Positions 17,802 to 26,904 of a stretch of DNA of 49,896 nucleotides are shown here, one piece after another. Position 1 is the first letter of the stretch. Each line of letters starts with the position of its first letter. Position numbers and translations under genes: made by a program. Source of the DNA: a virus. Below the pieces are notes generated by a model that was not told the DNA's origin, ran no database searches, and worked only from the letters and a program-made list of their open reading frames with translations. The stretch is from IMG/VR virus record IMGVR_UViG_3300046359_000022, positions 1 to 49,896 of that record. One strand, 5' to 3'.

Positions 17802-18665
17802 ATGACTGATTTCGAATACTACGAGAATAGTGGGGTAAACCCTAAAGATGAGAATTGGGGTAATTATCAATATGTATTATTGAAAGATATTATAAATAAC
17901 TTTTATATGATGTATGTTGGTGATGATAAAATAATAAATGACTGCAAAAGATATGAAGTTATATTTCATGCTAAGAGAGGTCTTCAAGAATTAAACTACG
18001 ATGTTGCTAAGGAAGTAAAAGCTATAGAGCTAGAGTTACCGACTAATCTTCAATTACCAGTTCCAAGAGACTATGTAAATTATGTTAGAATAAGTTGGGT
18101 TGATGAAGACGGTAATTTTAGACCTATAATTAAAAATAATCAGTCTGGTATTGTAAATTCATATCTTCAAGATAATAATTATAATATACTTTTTGATACC
18201 AATGGTCAAGCATTAGAAGGTACTTCAACTACAGAACTAAATAGTAGAAACCCAAAGTCAAATAATTTAAATGACAGCGGATCTACTTATTTAAATGGAG
18301 GTAGATTTGGTATAGATGGAAAAACAGCTAATCAAAATGGAACGTTTGTCATAAACAAGAATTTAGGTGTTATGAGATTTAGTTCTGATTTAGTTGGTAA
18401 AACTATAGTAATAGAATATATTTCTGATGGATTATCTGATTTGTCAGAAGACGAAATAAAAGTAAATAAATTAGCTGAGAAGTTTTTATATCAATTTATA
18501 AAACACGAGATACTTACGAATAAGTTTGGTGTTCAAGAATATATAGTTCAGAGAGCTAAAGTAGAATACAGAGCAATTAGAAATAACACTAAAATTAGAA
18601 TGTCAAATATTCGTTACGATGAAATTTTACAATCTATTAGAGGTGGAAGTAACTGGATAAAATAA
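17802..18665 (+). CDS. crAss-like neck ring / tail stabilisation protein (287 aa)
   Basis: Has strong patterns of a protein I associate with crAss-like phages: KRYEVIFHAKRGLQELNYDV (about 47-66), IELELPTNLQLPVPRDYVNY and VRISWVDEDG (about 70-100). A variable Asn-rich segment (about 115-190) is followed by the VGKTIVIEYISDG strand and a closing helical part with EKFLYQFIKHEILTNK. The family forms rings that link the portal to the tail barrel. It sits between the other ring gene and the giant tail-tip gene (1-bp gap to the next ATG). The crAss-like family link is more certain than the exact ring number. Confidence 0.72.
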   Translation: MTDFEYYENSGVNPKDENWGNYQYVLLKDIINNFYMMYVGDDKIINDCKRYEVIFHAKRGLQELNYDVAKEVKAIELELPTNLQLPVPRDYVNYVRISWVDEDGNFRPIIKNNQSGIVNSYLQDNNYNILFDTNGQALEGTSTTELNSRNPKSNNLNDSGSTYLNGGRFGIDGKTANQNGTFVINKNLGVMRFSSDLVGKTIVIEYISDGLSDLSEDEIKVNKLAEKFLYQFIKHEILTNKFGVQEYIVQRAKVEYRAIRNNTKIRMSNIRYDEILQSIRGGSNWIK

Positions 18666-18666
18666 T

Positions 18667-21600
18667 ATGGAGTTAAAAAAGACTTTTGTAGGTGGGTTAA
18701 TGAACAAAGATTACGATGTTCGATTAATACCAGAAGGAGAGTATATTGATGCCGAGAACATCATAGTATCAAACTCAGAAGGCTCTAGTTTAGGTCTTGT
18801 TCAGAAATCAAATGGATTAGATAAATTAACTAATTTAACTTTACCACTTAACGCTGTTACTATAGGAAGTATAACAGACGAGGGTAATGAATGCATTTAC
18901 TGGTTTGTTACTTCAACTGCTGGTAATTTTGTATACGAGTATAATATATTAGATAATGAATCTTTATCTATAATATTATCAGACACAAGAGCTGGTTCTG
19001 CCAACGTATTAAACTTTAATTCTAAGTATAAAATAACTGGTGCTAATGTAATATACAATTCGTTTAACAAGGAAAAACTTCTTGTATGGACGGACGACTT
19101 AAACCCTATACGCTGTATAAACGTAAATAGAGCTAAATCCTGGGCTGTAAATGGTTTTGCTACACAAGATATCAGTTTATACAAAAGAGCTCCATTTAGA
19201 GCTCCTAAATGCACTCCTACTCAGTTTGGTGATGGTACTGAAAATAATATAAAAGAAAGGTTCTTGTCTTTTGGATATAGATATAGATATTTAGATGGCG
19301 AGTATAGTGCTACTTCTGCATTTAGTAATCCTCAATTTTATCCTTCTGATTTCTCATTTAATTTTTCTACTCAGGAAAATAATGGGATGGTCAATTCATT
19401 TAACGCTATAAACATTGGTTTTAATACTGGTGACAAAAATGTAACCGATGTACAGTTGTTGTTTAAAGAAAGTAATAGCGGAACAATATATGTTATTGAG
19501 AATTTAAACAAAGAAAAAGAAAAGTACGGAAATAATGCCAACAAAACTTTTTTATTTTCTAATAATAAAATATACTCTATACTTCCAGAGGATGAAGTAA
19601 ATAGATTGTATGATAATATACCAGTGGTTGCAAAGGCTCAGGAGTTTATAGGTAATAGACTTATGTTTGGTAACTACACAGAAGGTAGAGATCTTGTAGA
19701 TGTATCTGGTAAAAAAATAAATGTAGATTTTAAAACATCTTTTGTTGCTGAAGATTTAAAAGAAAATTTTTTGAATACAACTGTATCTAGCAATGAAACT
19801 ACTGATAATGTTTTAAATGTACAGTTAGCTCCATCTGATATTAAAAAGGGAAAAATACTTTCTATATCATTTAGAGCTAGTAGTGATACTCCTTTCTTTG
19901 GTAACTACATGTGTGATCTATCTTTTTATTTAGAGAAAACATACGCTAGTGCTTTTGAACTTTCTAAATCAGAAGAGTTTATCACTTTCCTGTCAACTGT
20001 AGCAAGTAATAATTTTAAAAATGCTGACTTAAATAATACAGAGCCTAACAATGATATAGAATCTTATCCAGATAAGTATAAACCTTTTACATTATTAACA
20101 GCTACTTCAAGTAATGTATTAAGTATAAAGATACCGTATATAAGACACAAGATAGATACTACTCCTAATGATACAGGAGACTCTTTATTTGATTATCAAA
20201 ATGAATACTACCACATAAAGGTAGATAGTGTTAATGTTTTTTCTTCAGATAACAATGTTTATGCTAGTTGTAAATCAATTAGAAGTTATGAAACTGGGAT
20301 TGTATATTTGGATGAAGATGGAAGATATTCTACCATATTAACAAGTAATGATAATACTGTCTTTATACCAATAAAGAATAGTGTTACTAGTAATAACTTA
20401 AAGTTAGAGATAAAAAGTAAAGCGCCTGCTTGGGCTAATAGATATAAAATATTTGTAAAAGATAGTAAATTAAATTATCATACTATATATTCAGTTATTG
20501 CTTATGAAGAGCAAGGATTTATCTGGTTAAAGTTAGAAGGTCAAGATAAACAAAAAGTAAAAGAAGGAGATTATCTAATAGTAAAGAAGAATGTAAATGG
20601 ATTTGCTGATGACGTTGTAAAACTTCAAATTTTAGAATATGCTACAAATTCAAGAGACTTTATTAAAGATAATAAGAATCCAGCAGGTACAGATATAGTA
20701 GAGCCTTCTGGAGTATATGTAAAAGTAAAATCATCATCCGCATTAACAATAGATGGAGCTGAAAAAAACTTTTACGAGTTTAAAAAAGAAACTAGAGATA
20801 CTGGTGATAACTTCTTTATTTTTACTGGAGGTACAGCAGGTTTTTCTATAAATAAAGGCACTTTAAGTTTTCCAGTTGTAGAGGATATTCCAATTACACC
20901 TGGTAGTAGAATAGAGATAGAAATAAAAAATGAGAGAAGTGGACTTACTACTGTAGAATTTAAAAAGGAATATATATCAAGCGATAGTTACACTAATTTT
21001 CAGAGTTGGTTTCAAACTGAAGGAGATGGATTAGGTGATTTTAAAACCTACGAATTTGTAAGAGGATTTACTAAACCTTATAATACTGGAACTGGAACAT
21101 TTGGAACAAACTTACCTAATTCTGGAGAAACTATAATGTTAAATCCTAATGGGTATTTATATTTAAAAGTAAAAAACCAGTTAAATGGTAATGGACAAAA
21201 TCGTTCAATTATAAATGCGAAAATAACTATAACAACTGGATATAGTTTATTGATATTTGAAACTGATTCTATCGATAATACATCTGAAGTTTTTTATGAG
21301 ACTCAAGATACTTATCTTATACAGAATGGTCTACACATGTCTAATAAAGAAGAGTACCCAACTGATGTTGATCAAACTTCAAATGTACCAGCTATTATTA
21401 ATTTAAATTGGTTTAATTGCTTTACTCAAGGTAATGGAGCAGAGAGTTATATTATCAAGGATGTTTTTAATAAAAATTTCTTATCTACACATTCAAGACC
21501 TAATGCTGTACAATTAGATGGATACAAACAAGTAAGAAATATAGCTTCTATAACTTATAGCGGACCTTTTGATAAAACAACAAGTTATAACTCATTAAAT

Positions 21601-24600
21601 GAATTTAACTTATCAAGAGCAAACTATAAAGACTTGGATGATAAATACGGAAGTATTCAGAAGATACATTCTAGAGACACTGATTTAGTAGTATTCCAAG
21701 AAGACAAAGTACATAGAATACTTTATAATAAAAATGTTTTATTCGATGCTGTAGGTGGCGGTAGTGTGTCTTCTGTTGAAGATGTTCTTGGTCAAGAAAT
21801 TCCTTTTGCTGGGGAATGGGGTATTAGTAAAAACCCAGAGAGTTTTTCATATTATGCAAACTCAATATATTTTACAGATACAAATAAAGGAGCCGTTTTA
21901 AGATTAGGTGGAGATGGATTAGAGCCTATATCTAAATATAAAATGCGCGACTGGTTTAAAAACAACTTGAAACAGTACAAAAATAACTTTAAGTATGGTG
22001 GGTTTGATCCTATCCATGATAATTACATTTTGTCATTAGCTACAGATAAAATAGACTATAAAGCGTCTCTTATTTGTGGTCAAGCAATACAATGGTTAAA
22101 CATACCATCTAATAGTTATTATTCTTATAGTATAGAATTAGGAAGCAATATAGGTAATCATCTTGTTAATTATACAATTCCAGGAGGAAGTATTTTTGAT
22201 TTTGAAATGATTACAAATGGAGTTACTACTTATCTTGAAAATGTAACTGGTACTGGTAATTTTACTGTTCCTAAACCAACAACTGTATCAAGTGGTGTTT
22301 TAAACATATACAATAGAGAGAATACAATGGGATCATTGTCTCTTAAAAACGTATGTATTGGAAATCCTGAGTTAGAAGTAATTACTTTAGTTGTTGGAGA
22401 TAGTTCAGACACTAATAAATCTATGACTAATAAATATGAATGGACAAATTCAACCACAGCTACTAGTGGAATTTCTTCTTTATTAGACGTATTTGCTGTT
22501 GGTAATGTGACTAGATTCATTTCTGACACAGGTAGTGAAGGAGAAAATGAAATACCTTATAATAACTCAGTAATAAAAGTAACTTCTACTAAAGCTACTG
22601 GACAATTTACGTCTTGTAATAGAATAGGATATGTTATTACTGCTAGTGATTTAACACCTCAACAAATATTAGATTCTGCTACATATCCTGCAATCACAAA
22701 TTCTGGAGATGATAATTATATTCAATTTACATTCAATAGAACTGGATCTCAAAAACTTTATTTAGTTTGGGATTACATAGATACTGAAAATTGTGATGTA
22801 GAAGCTACTCCTATAAGATTATGTTTTAACGAATCAGATTATGCTTTAGCTTGTGAATGCGATGTTGTTCCAGTTAACTGTGTTGTTTCTGATTGGGGAG
22901 AATGGTCTACTTGTGTAGGAGGTACTCAAAGCAGAACACGTACTGTAATCACACCATCAGTTGGTGGAGGAACAGCTTGTCCTTATTTGATAGAAAGCAG
23001 AAGTTGTATACCACCTGTAGACTGCGTTGTGTCTGAATGGAGTCAATGGTCAGATTGTGTAGATGGTTTCCAAAATAGAAGTAGAACTGTAATCACTCCA
23101 GCATCAGGTGGAGGCGCAGCTTGTCCAGTATTGACTGAAAGCCGAACATGTTCTAGTATAGGAATAACAAATCTTATAGGAAACGACACTGATGGAGGAA
23201 ATACAGTTACAAAAAGATACGCAATATCTGTAGGTAACGCTCCTGTTAATTATACAATTGCAACAGGAGTTGTTACAAATTCAGCTGGATTACAATATGT
23301 TATAGATTATAATTCTGGAAGTCCTTACATACAAGTGGTATTCAAACCTTCGTTACCTTATGGAAATGAAATTTCTCTTGAATTATTTGTTAAAAATTCT
23401 TCAGGAAATATTGTTGGTACTAATGTTAATCAAACACTTTACGGAGATTATCAAAGTTACGCACCATCTCTTATTCCAGTAAACTGTGCAGTATCGGAAT
23501 GGTCTGCGTGGTCTGCATGTGTTGATGGTTCTTCTACTAGAACTAGAACAGTTGTTACTCAACCTAACTGGTTAGGTACTGCGTGTCCTACACTTAGTGA
23601 AACAAGATCTTGTACTAATTGCGTAGTATCAGAATGGTCAGCTTGGTCAGACTGTGTTGACGGAACTAAAACCAGAACTAGAACAGTAATTACCCCTGCT
23701 ACAGGTGGAGGAACCGAGTGTCCTATATTAACCGAAACAATAACTTGTTCTGGTATAGATATAACAGATACTATATGTAATACCGATGGTGGTAGTACAA
23801 TTACAAAAAGATTTAGAATAGCTTTAAATAATGCTCCTAGTACTTATACTATTGAATCAGCACCTGGAACAGTTATAAACCCAGCTGGACTTGAATACTC
23901 TATAGTATCAACGCCTGGAGATTGTTACATACAAGTTGCTTTTAGACCTGCTGTAACTTATGGTAATGAGTTTTCTATTCAATTATTGTTAAAGAACTCT
24001 TTAGGAAATACAGTTGGAATTAGTGGATCAGAAACTATGTATGGTAATTACCAAAGTTTCTTACCATCTTGTTTTCCAGTAGACTGTGTTGTTTCTGATT
24101 GGAGCGCGTGGTCAAATTGTAATGGAGGTACTCAGATAAGAACTAGAACAGTAATTACCCAACCGACTGGCGGAGGTGCTTCGTGCCCTACACTTACAGA
24201 AACGAGAGATTGTCCTGTAGATTGTGTGGTATCTGAATGGTCAGCTTGGTCAACTTGCGATTCTGGTACACAGACTAGAACTAGAACAGTTATAACGCCA
24301 GCTTTAAATGGAGGTGCCACTTGTCCTGTGTTAACAGAAAGTAGAAGTTGTGCTGTTGACTGTGTTGTGTCAGAGTGGTCTCCTTGGTCTACTTGTTCAG
24401 AAGGAACTCAGACAAGAACTAGAACTGTTGTAACTCCATCTATGAATGGTGGAGCATCTTGTCCTGTATTGTCTGAAACAATAGGATGTTCAAGTATAAA
24501 TTTAGGATCTGTAACATGTAATAATCAGTCTGGTAGTACGGTTACAAAACGATTTGCAATAACATTAGCAAATCAACCAAGTACTTATACTATATCAAGT

Positions 24601-25488
24601 AGAAATGTACAGAACTATGCTGGTTTACAATACTCTATAGTATCAACTCCTGGAAATGCTTACTTAGAAGTAACATTCAACCCTTCTGTTACTTACGGAA
24701 ATGAATTTTCAATTGAATTATTGTTAAACAATACATCTGGGTTTATAGTAGGTGCTAGTGGTGTTCGAACAGTATACGGAGAGTACCAAAGTTATTTACC
24801 GTCATGTTTCCCTGTTGATTGCGTAGTGTCTAATTGGAGCGCTTGGTCTACATGTGTTGATGGAAGTCAAACTAGAACTCGTACAGTTGTAACGCAACCT
24901 CAAAATGGTGGAGCATCTTGTCCTGTATTGTCAGAGACTCAAAGTTGCGCTATGCCAGTTGATTGTCAAGTTTCAGCGTGGAGCGAATGGTCAACATGTT
25001 TTGATGGATTTCAAAGTAGAACAAGAACAGTTGTTACACCTGCGTCAGGAGGAGGAGCTACTTGCCCATCACTAATAGAATATCAAGAATGTGTGATGCC
25101 AGTTGATTGTCAAGTTTCAGCTTGGTCTGATTGGAGCACTTGTTCTGGAGGAAGTCAAACTAGAACCCGTACAGTTGTAGTACCTGCATCTGGAGGAGGA
25201 GCTGCATGTCCAGTACTATCTGAAACTCAGAGTTGTACAGAAACACCAATATGTACTAGTTACATTGTTGGATATAGTTCTTCTTCAGAAAGTGTAGCAT
25301 GTTCTAACTACGGAATGGGATCGACTATATCAGTAGGTATAAATGCTTTGGATTGGGCAGATGCTACTTTCTTACATAGAAGTTGTGGAATATTAGCTGC
25401 TAGAGGTGCTGGATGGTACTCTGCTGATGGATTAAGTAGATACTGGAATGGATCTGCATTTACATCATCAAATGTTTGTATTTACTAG
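18667..25488 (+). CDS. Giant tail-tip ('muzzle'-type) protein with ten TSP1-like repeats (2273 aa)
   Basis: The N-terminal ~1130 residues follow the pattern of the crAss-like muzzle/stabilisation protein that closes the podovirus tail: FVGGLMNKDYDVRLIPEGEY, DAENIIVSNSEGSS and, near 1115, FKYGGFDPIHDNYILSL. Residues ~1140-1400 are beta-rich with a carbohydrate-binding look. From 1403 to 2190 there are ten ~45-residue units with core C.VS.W..WS.C..G....R.RTV..P..GG..CP.L.E...C, grouped 2+2+3+3 and separated by three related ~110-residue spacers. A Cys-rich end (about 2190-2273) follows. TSP1 repeats bind glycans or proteins in animal extracellular matrix. Here they probably enlarge host-surface contact (inference). 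In relatives I recall, the part after the YILSL region continues directly; here it is a separate gene at 26040. Confidence 0.8.
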   Translation: MELKKTFVGGLMNKDYDVRLIPEGEYIDAENIIVSNSEGSSLGLVQKSNGLDKLTNLTLPLNAVTIGSITDEGNECIYWFVTSTAGNFVYEYNILDNESLSIILSDTRAGSANVLNFNSKYKITGANVIYNSFNKEKLLVWTDDLNPIRCINVNRAKSWAVNGFATQDISLYKRAPFRAPKCTPTQFGDGTENNIKERFLSFGYRYRYLDGEYSATSAFSNPQFYPSDFSFNFSTQENNGMVNSFNAINIGFNTGDKNVTDVQLLFKESNSGTIYVIENLNKEKEKYGNNANKTFLFSNNKIYSILPEDEVNRLYDNIPVVAKAQEFIGNRLMFGNYTEGRDLVDVSGKKINVDFKTSFVAEDLKENFLNTTVSSNETTDNVLNVQLAPSDIKKGKILSISFRASSDTPFFGNYMCDLSFYLEKTYASAFELSKSEEFITFLSTVASNNFKNADLNNTEPNNDIESYPDKYKPFTLLTATSSNVLSIKIPYIRHKIDTTPNDTGDSLFDYQNEYYHIKVDSVNVFSSDNNVYASCKSIRSYETGIVYLDEDGRYSTILTSNDNTVFIPIKNSVTSNNLKLEIKSKAPAWANRYKIFVKDSKLNYHTIYSVIAYEEQGFIWLKLEGQDKQKVKEGDYLIVKKNVNGFADDVVKLQILEYATNSRDFIKDNKNPAGTDIVEPSGVYVKVKSSSALTIDGAEKNFYEFKKETRDTGDNFFIFTGGTAGFSINKGTLSFPVVEDIPITPGSRIEIEIKNERSGLTTVEFKKEYISSDSYTNFQSWFQTEGDGLGDFKTYEFVRGFTKPYNTGTGTFGTNLPNSGETIMLNPNGYLYLKVKNQLNGNGQNRSIINAKITITTGYSLLIFETDSIDNTSEVFYETQDTYLIQNGLHMSNKEEYPTDVDQTSNVPAIINLNWFNCFTQGNGAESYIIKDVFNKNFLSTHSRPNAVQLDGYKQVRNIASITYSGPFDKTTSYNSLNEFNLSRANYKDLDDKYGSIQKIHSRDTDLVVFQEDKVHRILYNKNVLFDAVGGGSVSSVEDVLGQEIPFAGEWGISKNPESFSYYANSIYFTDTNKGAVLRLGGDGLEPISKYKMRDWFKNNLKQYKNNFKYGGFDPIHDNYILSLATDKIDYKASLICGQAIQWLNIPSNSYYSYSIELGSNIGNHLVNYTIPGGSIFDFEMITNGVTTYLENVTGTGNFTVPKPTTVSSGVLNIYNRENTMGSLSLKNVCIGNPELEVITLVVGDSSDTNKSMTNKYEWTNSTTATSGISSLLDVFAVGNVTRFISDTGSEGENEIPYNNSVIKVTSTKATGQFTSCNRIGYVITASDLTPQQILDSATYPAITNSGDDNYIQFTFNRTGSQKLYLVWDYIDTENCDVEATPIRLCFNESDYALACECDVVPVNCVVSDWGEWSTCVGGTQSRTRTVITPSVGGGTACPYLIESRSCIPPVDCVVSEWSQWSDCVDGFQNRSRTVITPASGGGAACPVLTESRTCSSIGITNLIGNDTDGGNTVTKRYAISVGNAPVNYTIATGVVTNSAGLQYVIDYNSGSPYIQVVFKPSLPYGNEISLELFVKNSSGNIVGTNVNQTLYGDYQSYAPSLIPVNCAVSEWSAWSACVDGSSTRTRTVVTQPNWLGTACPTLSETRSCTNCVVSEWSAWSDCVDGTKTRTRTVITPATGGGTECPILTETITCSGIDITDTICNTDGGSTITKRFRIALNNAPSTYTIESAPGTVINPAGLEYSIVSTPGDCYIQVAFRPAVTYGNEFSIQLLLKNSLGNTVGISGSETMYGNYQSFLPSCFPVDCVVSDWSAWSNCNGGTQIRTRTVITQPTGGGASCPTLTETRDCPVDCVVSEWSAWSTCDSGTQTRTRTVITPALNGGATCPVLTESRSCAVDCVVSEWSPWSTCSEGTQTRTRTVVTPSMNGGASCPVLSETIGCSSINLGSVTCNNQSGSTVTKRFAITLANQPSTYTISSRNVQNYAGLQYSIVSTPGNAYLEVTFNPSVTYGNEFSIELLLNNTSGFIVGASGVRTVYGEYQSYLPSCFPVDCVVSNWSAWSTCVDGSQTRTRTVVTQPQNGGASCPVLSETQSCAMPVDCQVSAWSEWSTCFDGFQSRTRTVVTPASGGGATCPSLIEYQECVMPVDCQVSAWSDWSTCSGGSQTRTRTVVVPASGGGAACPVLSETQSCTETPICTSYIVGYSSSSESVACSNYGMGSTISVGINALDWADATFLHRSCGILAARGAGWYSADGLSRYWNGSAFTSSNVCIY
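22873..25236 (+). repeat. Array of ten TSP1-like repeats with three intercalated spacer repeats
   Basis: Ten units encode (V/T)(D/N)C.VS.W..WS.C..G...(R/S)RTV..P..GG..CP.L.E...C. Each unit has four cysteines, matching the first, second, fourth and fifth cysteine positions of group-2 thrombospondin repeats. The CG cysteine and the cysteine after RxR are replaced. The spacers (about 23155-23475, 23751-24085, 24490-24815) share T(I/V)TKR(Y/F), AGL.Y, YGNE.S, (L/I)YG.YQS(Y/F) and related cores. Confidence 0.9.
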
Positions 25489-25521
25489 AATAAATATATA
25501 ATTAAAAATACATAAATAAAT

Positions 25522-26028
25522 ATGGCTACAAGCTCATTATATTACATAGATTCCAGCAGTTTTAATACTGCTGTTTCTGTGTATACAAATCAAGCATTAA
25601 CAACAAAAGCCCCTGATGGGTATTATTCATTTAATGGATTATATAGAAAGCAAGTTTTTGGTAAATTACAAGACGTTGCTAATTGTAGTGGCGGAGCAGT
25701 ACCTGTGAATTGTGTTGTTTCAGAATGGTCTGACTGGTCTATTTGTTCTTCTGGATCTAAAACAAGAACGAGAACGGTAATAACACCAGCTTCTGGAGGC
25801 GGAACAGCTTGTCCTGCTCTTACAGAAACTGTTACGTGTTCTTCTGAAGAAGCTTGTACTAGTTACACGCATATAGCAAGTAGAGATGCTTTAATAACAT
25901 ATACAGCTTGTAACGGAACACCTAAGTCAATAAGCACATCTAGATTTAGTAGTTATACTTTCTGTGCAATAACTGGAAGTGTAGAAGGTGGAGCTGGTCA
26001 ATGGAGTACTAACGGATTCTGTAGTTAA
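25522..26028 (+). CDS. Small tail protein with one TSP1-like repeat (168 aa)
   Basis: Three parts are visible. Residues 1-55 carry SFNTAVSVYTNQALTTKAPD followed by GYYSFNGLYRKQ, a module I know from the ends of Bacteroidetes phage tail fibres. Residues 62-106 are an eleventh TSP1-like unit, near-identical in pattern to those in the preceding gene. Residues 112-168 are Cys-rich (ACTSYTHIASRDALITYTAC) and align by eye with the C-terminus of the 2273-aa protein (ICTSYIVGYSSSSESVAC). It therefore looks like a duplicated, shortened copy of the tip of that protein. It may co-assemble or act as an alternative tip (inference). Confidence 0.7.
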   Translation: MATSSLYYIDSSSFNTAVSVYTNQALTTKAPDGYYSFNGLYRKQVFGKLQDVANCSGGAVPVNCVVSEWSDWSICSSGSKTRTRTVITPASGGGTACPALTETVTCSSEEACTSYTHIASRDALITYTACNGTPKSISTSRFSSYTFCAITGSVEGGAGQWSTNGFCS

Positions 26029-26039
26029 AAAATTAAGAT

Positions 26040-26798
26040 ATGTCAAAAACAATAAGTTTCGATGAAAAAAATAATGGATGGACATCTTTTTGGTCTTATA
26101 AACCAGAATGGATGGCTAGACTAGGGAATAACTTTTACTCTTTTAAATGTGGTCAATTATTTAGACATCATTCAGAAACCAGTAATAAGAATTTCTTTTA
26201 TAATGATAGTGGCGTATTGGTAAACCACGACTCTTATGTAGAATTTGCTTTTAATCAAGAACCGAGTGATGTTAAACATTTTAAAACAATATCATTAGAG
26301 TCTAGTGATAGTAATTGGGATGTAGAGATACTAAGTAATCTAGACGCTGGTTACATAGATAATACACACTTTGAAACTAGAGAGGGTGAATACTATGCTT
26401 ACATAAGAAGAGATGAAGATGATTTACTTGACTTCACTCAAATATCTGTTCAAGGATTAGGTACACCAACATCAAGAAGTGGAAATACTTATACGTTTAG
26501 TTTATTACCTTCTTTCTTATCAGAGGAAGATTGTTTATATTATTCAAATCCAAGTAATGGTTCTATAGTAAAAATTGGTAAATTGGTTTCTTTTAATCAA
26601 ACTCAGCTTACAACCGTAACACCATTACCTAATACTGTAATTATAAATAATGCTTTCTATTTTATAGCTAAAAATTCAGAGGCTGAGAGTTTTGGAGTTA
26701 AAGGATATTTTGCTAAAGTAAAATTAACATCAACTGGGGTTGGAACACCACAAGATTTATATTCTGTAAACTCAGAAGTATTTAAATCTTTTCAATAG
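26040..26798 (+). CDS. Detached C-terminal part of the muzzle-type tail protein (252 aa)
   Basis: Begins KTISFDEKNNGWTSFWSYKP, then WMARLGNNFYSFKCGQLFRH and VKHFKTISLESSDSNW. In crAss-like and related muzzle proteins I recall this stretch (S(F/Y)DE...GW.SF.S(F/Y).P, NN.F.S...G.L..H, K.FKTI..E) as an internal or C-terminal part of the one long chain. Here it has its own start 11 bp after the previous gene. It is intact and in frame, so it is not debris. It probably still packs against the N-terminal part in the tail (inference). Ends with a beta-rich ~100 residues. Confidence 0.65.
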   Translation: MSKTISFDEKNNGWTSFWSYKPEWMARLGNNFYSFKCGQLFRHHSETSNKNFFYNDSGVLVNHDSYVEFAFNQEPSDVKHFKTISLESSDSNWDVEILSNLDAGYIDNTHFETREGEYYAYIRRDEDDLLDFTQISVQGLGTPTSRSGNTYTFSLLPSFLSEEDCLYYSNPSNGSIVKIGKLVSFNQTQLTTVTPLPNTVIINNAFYFIAKNSEAESFGVKGYFAKVKLTSTGVGTPQDLYSVNSEVFKSFQ

Positions 26799-26881
26799 GT
26801 ATTAAATATTTATTTAATAGGGTATTAAAGAAAAGTTTAAAGATAATAATAAATATATATATAAATATATATACAATTAAG

Positions 26882-26889
26882 TATCTTTG
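26882..26889 (+). promoter_or_regulatory. Bacteroidetes-type promoter -7 element (TATCTTTG)
   Basis: TATCTTTG fits TAnnTTTG, 15 bp before the ATG at 26905 and at the end of an almost purely A/T gap (26799-26881). It would drive the acetyltransferase-like and internal virion protein genes. Confidence 0.7.
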
Positions 26890-26904
26890 CATAAATTAAA
26901 TCAA

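Noticed and set aside
24132-24320. Antisense open frame within the TSP1 repeats
   Set aside because: It mirrors the repetitive sense codons (no stops because of Gly/Thr/Ser codon choice) and encodes no plausible protein.
22873-25236. Diversity-generating retroelement target in the tail repeats
   Set aside because: No reverse transcriptase gene or template/variable repeat pair with A-specific changes is visible in the window; the repeats are ordinary protein-level duplications.
26799-26881. Terminator at the ATTAAATA...TATTTAAT hairpin
   Set aside because: The stem is pure A/T with a 2-nt loop and no T run, so it is probably chance in an A/T gap; a repeated GGTATTAA nearby adds no clear function.
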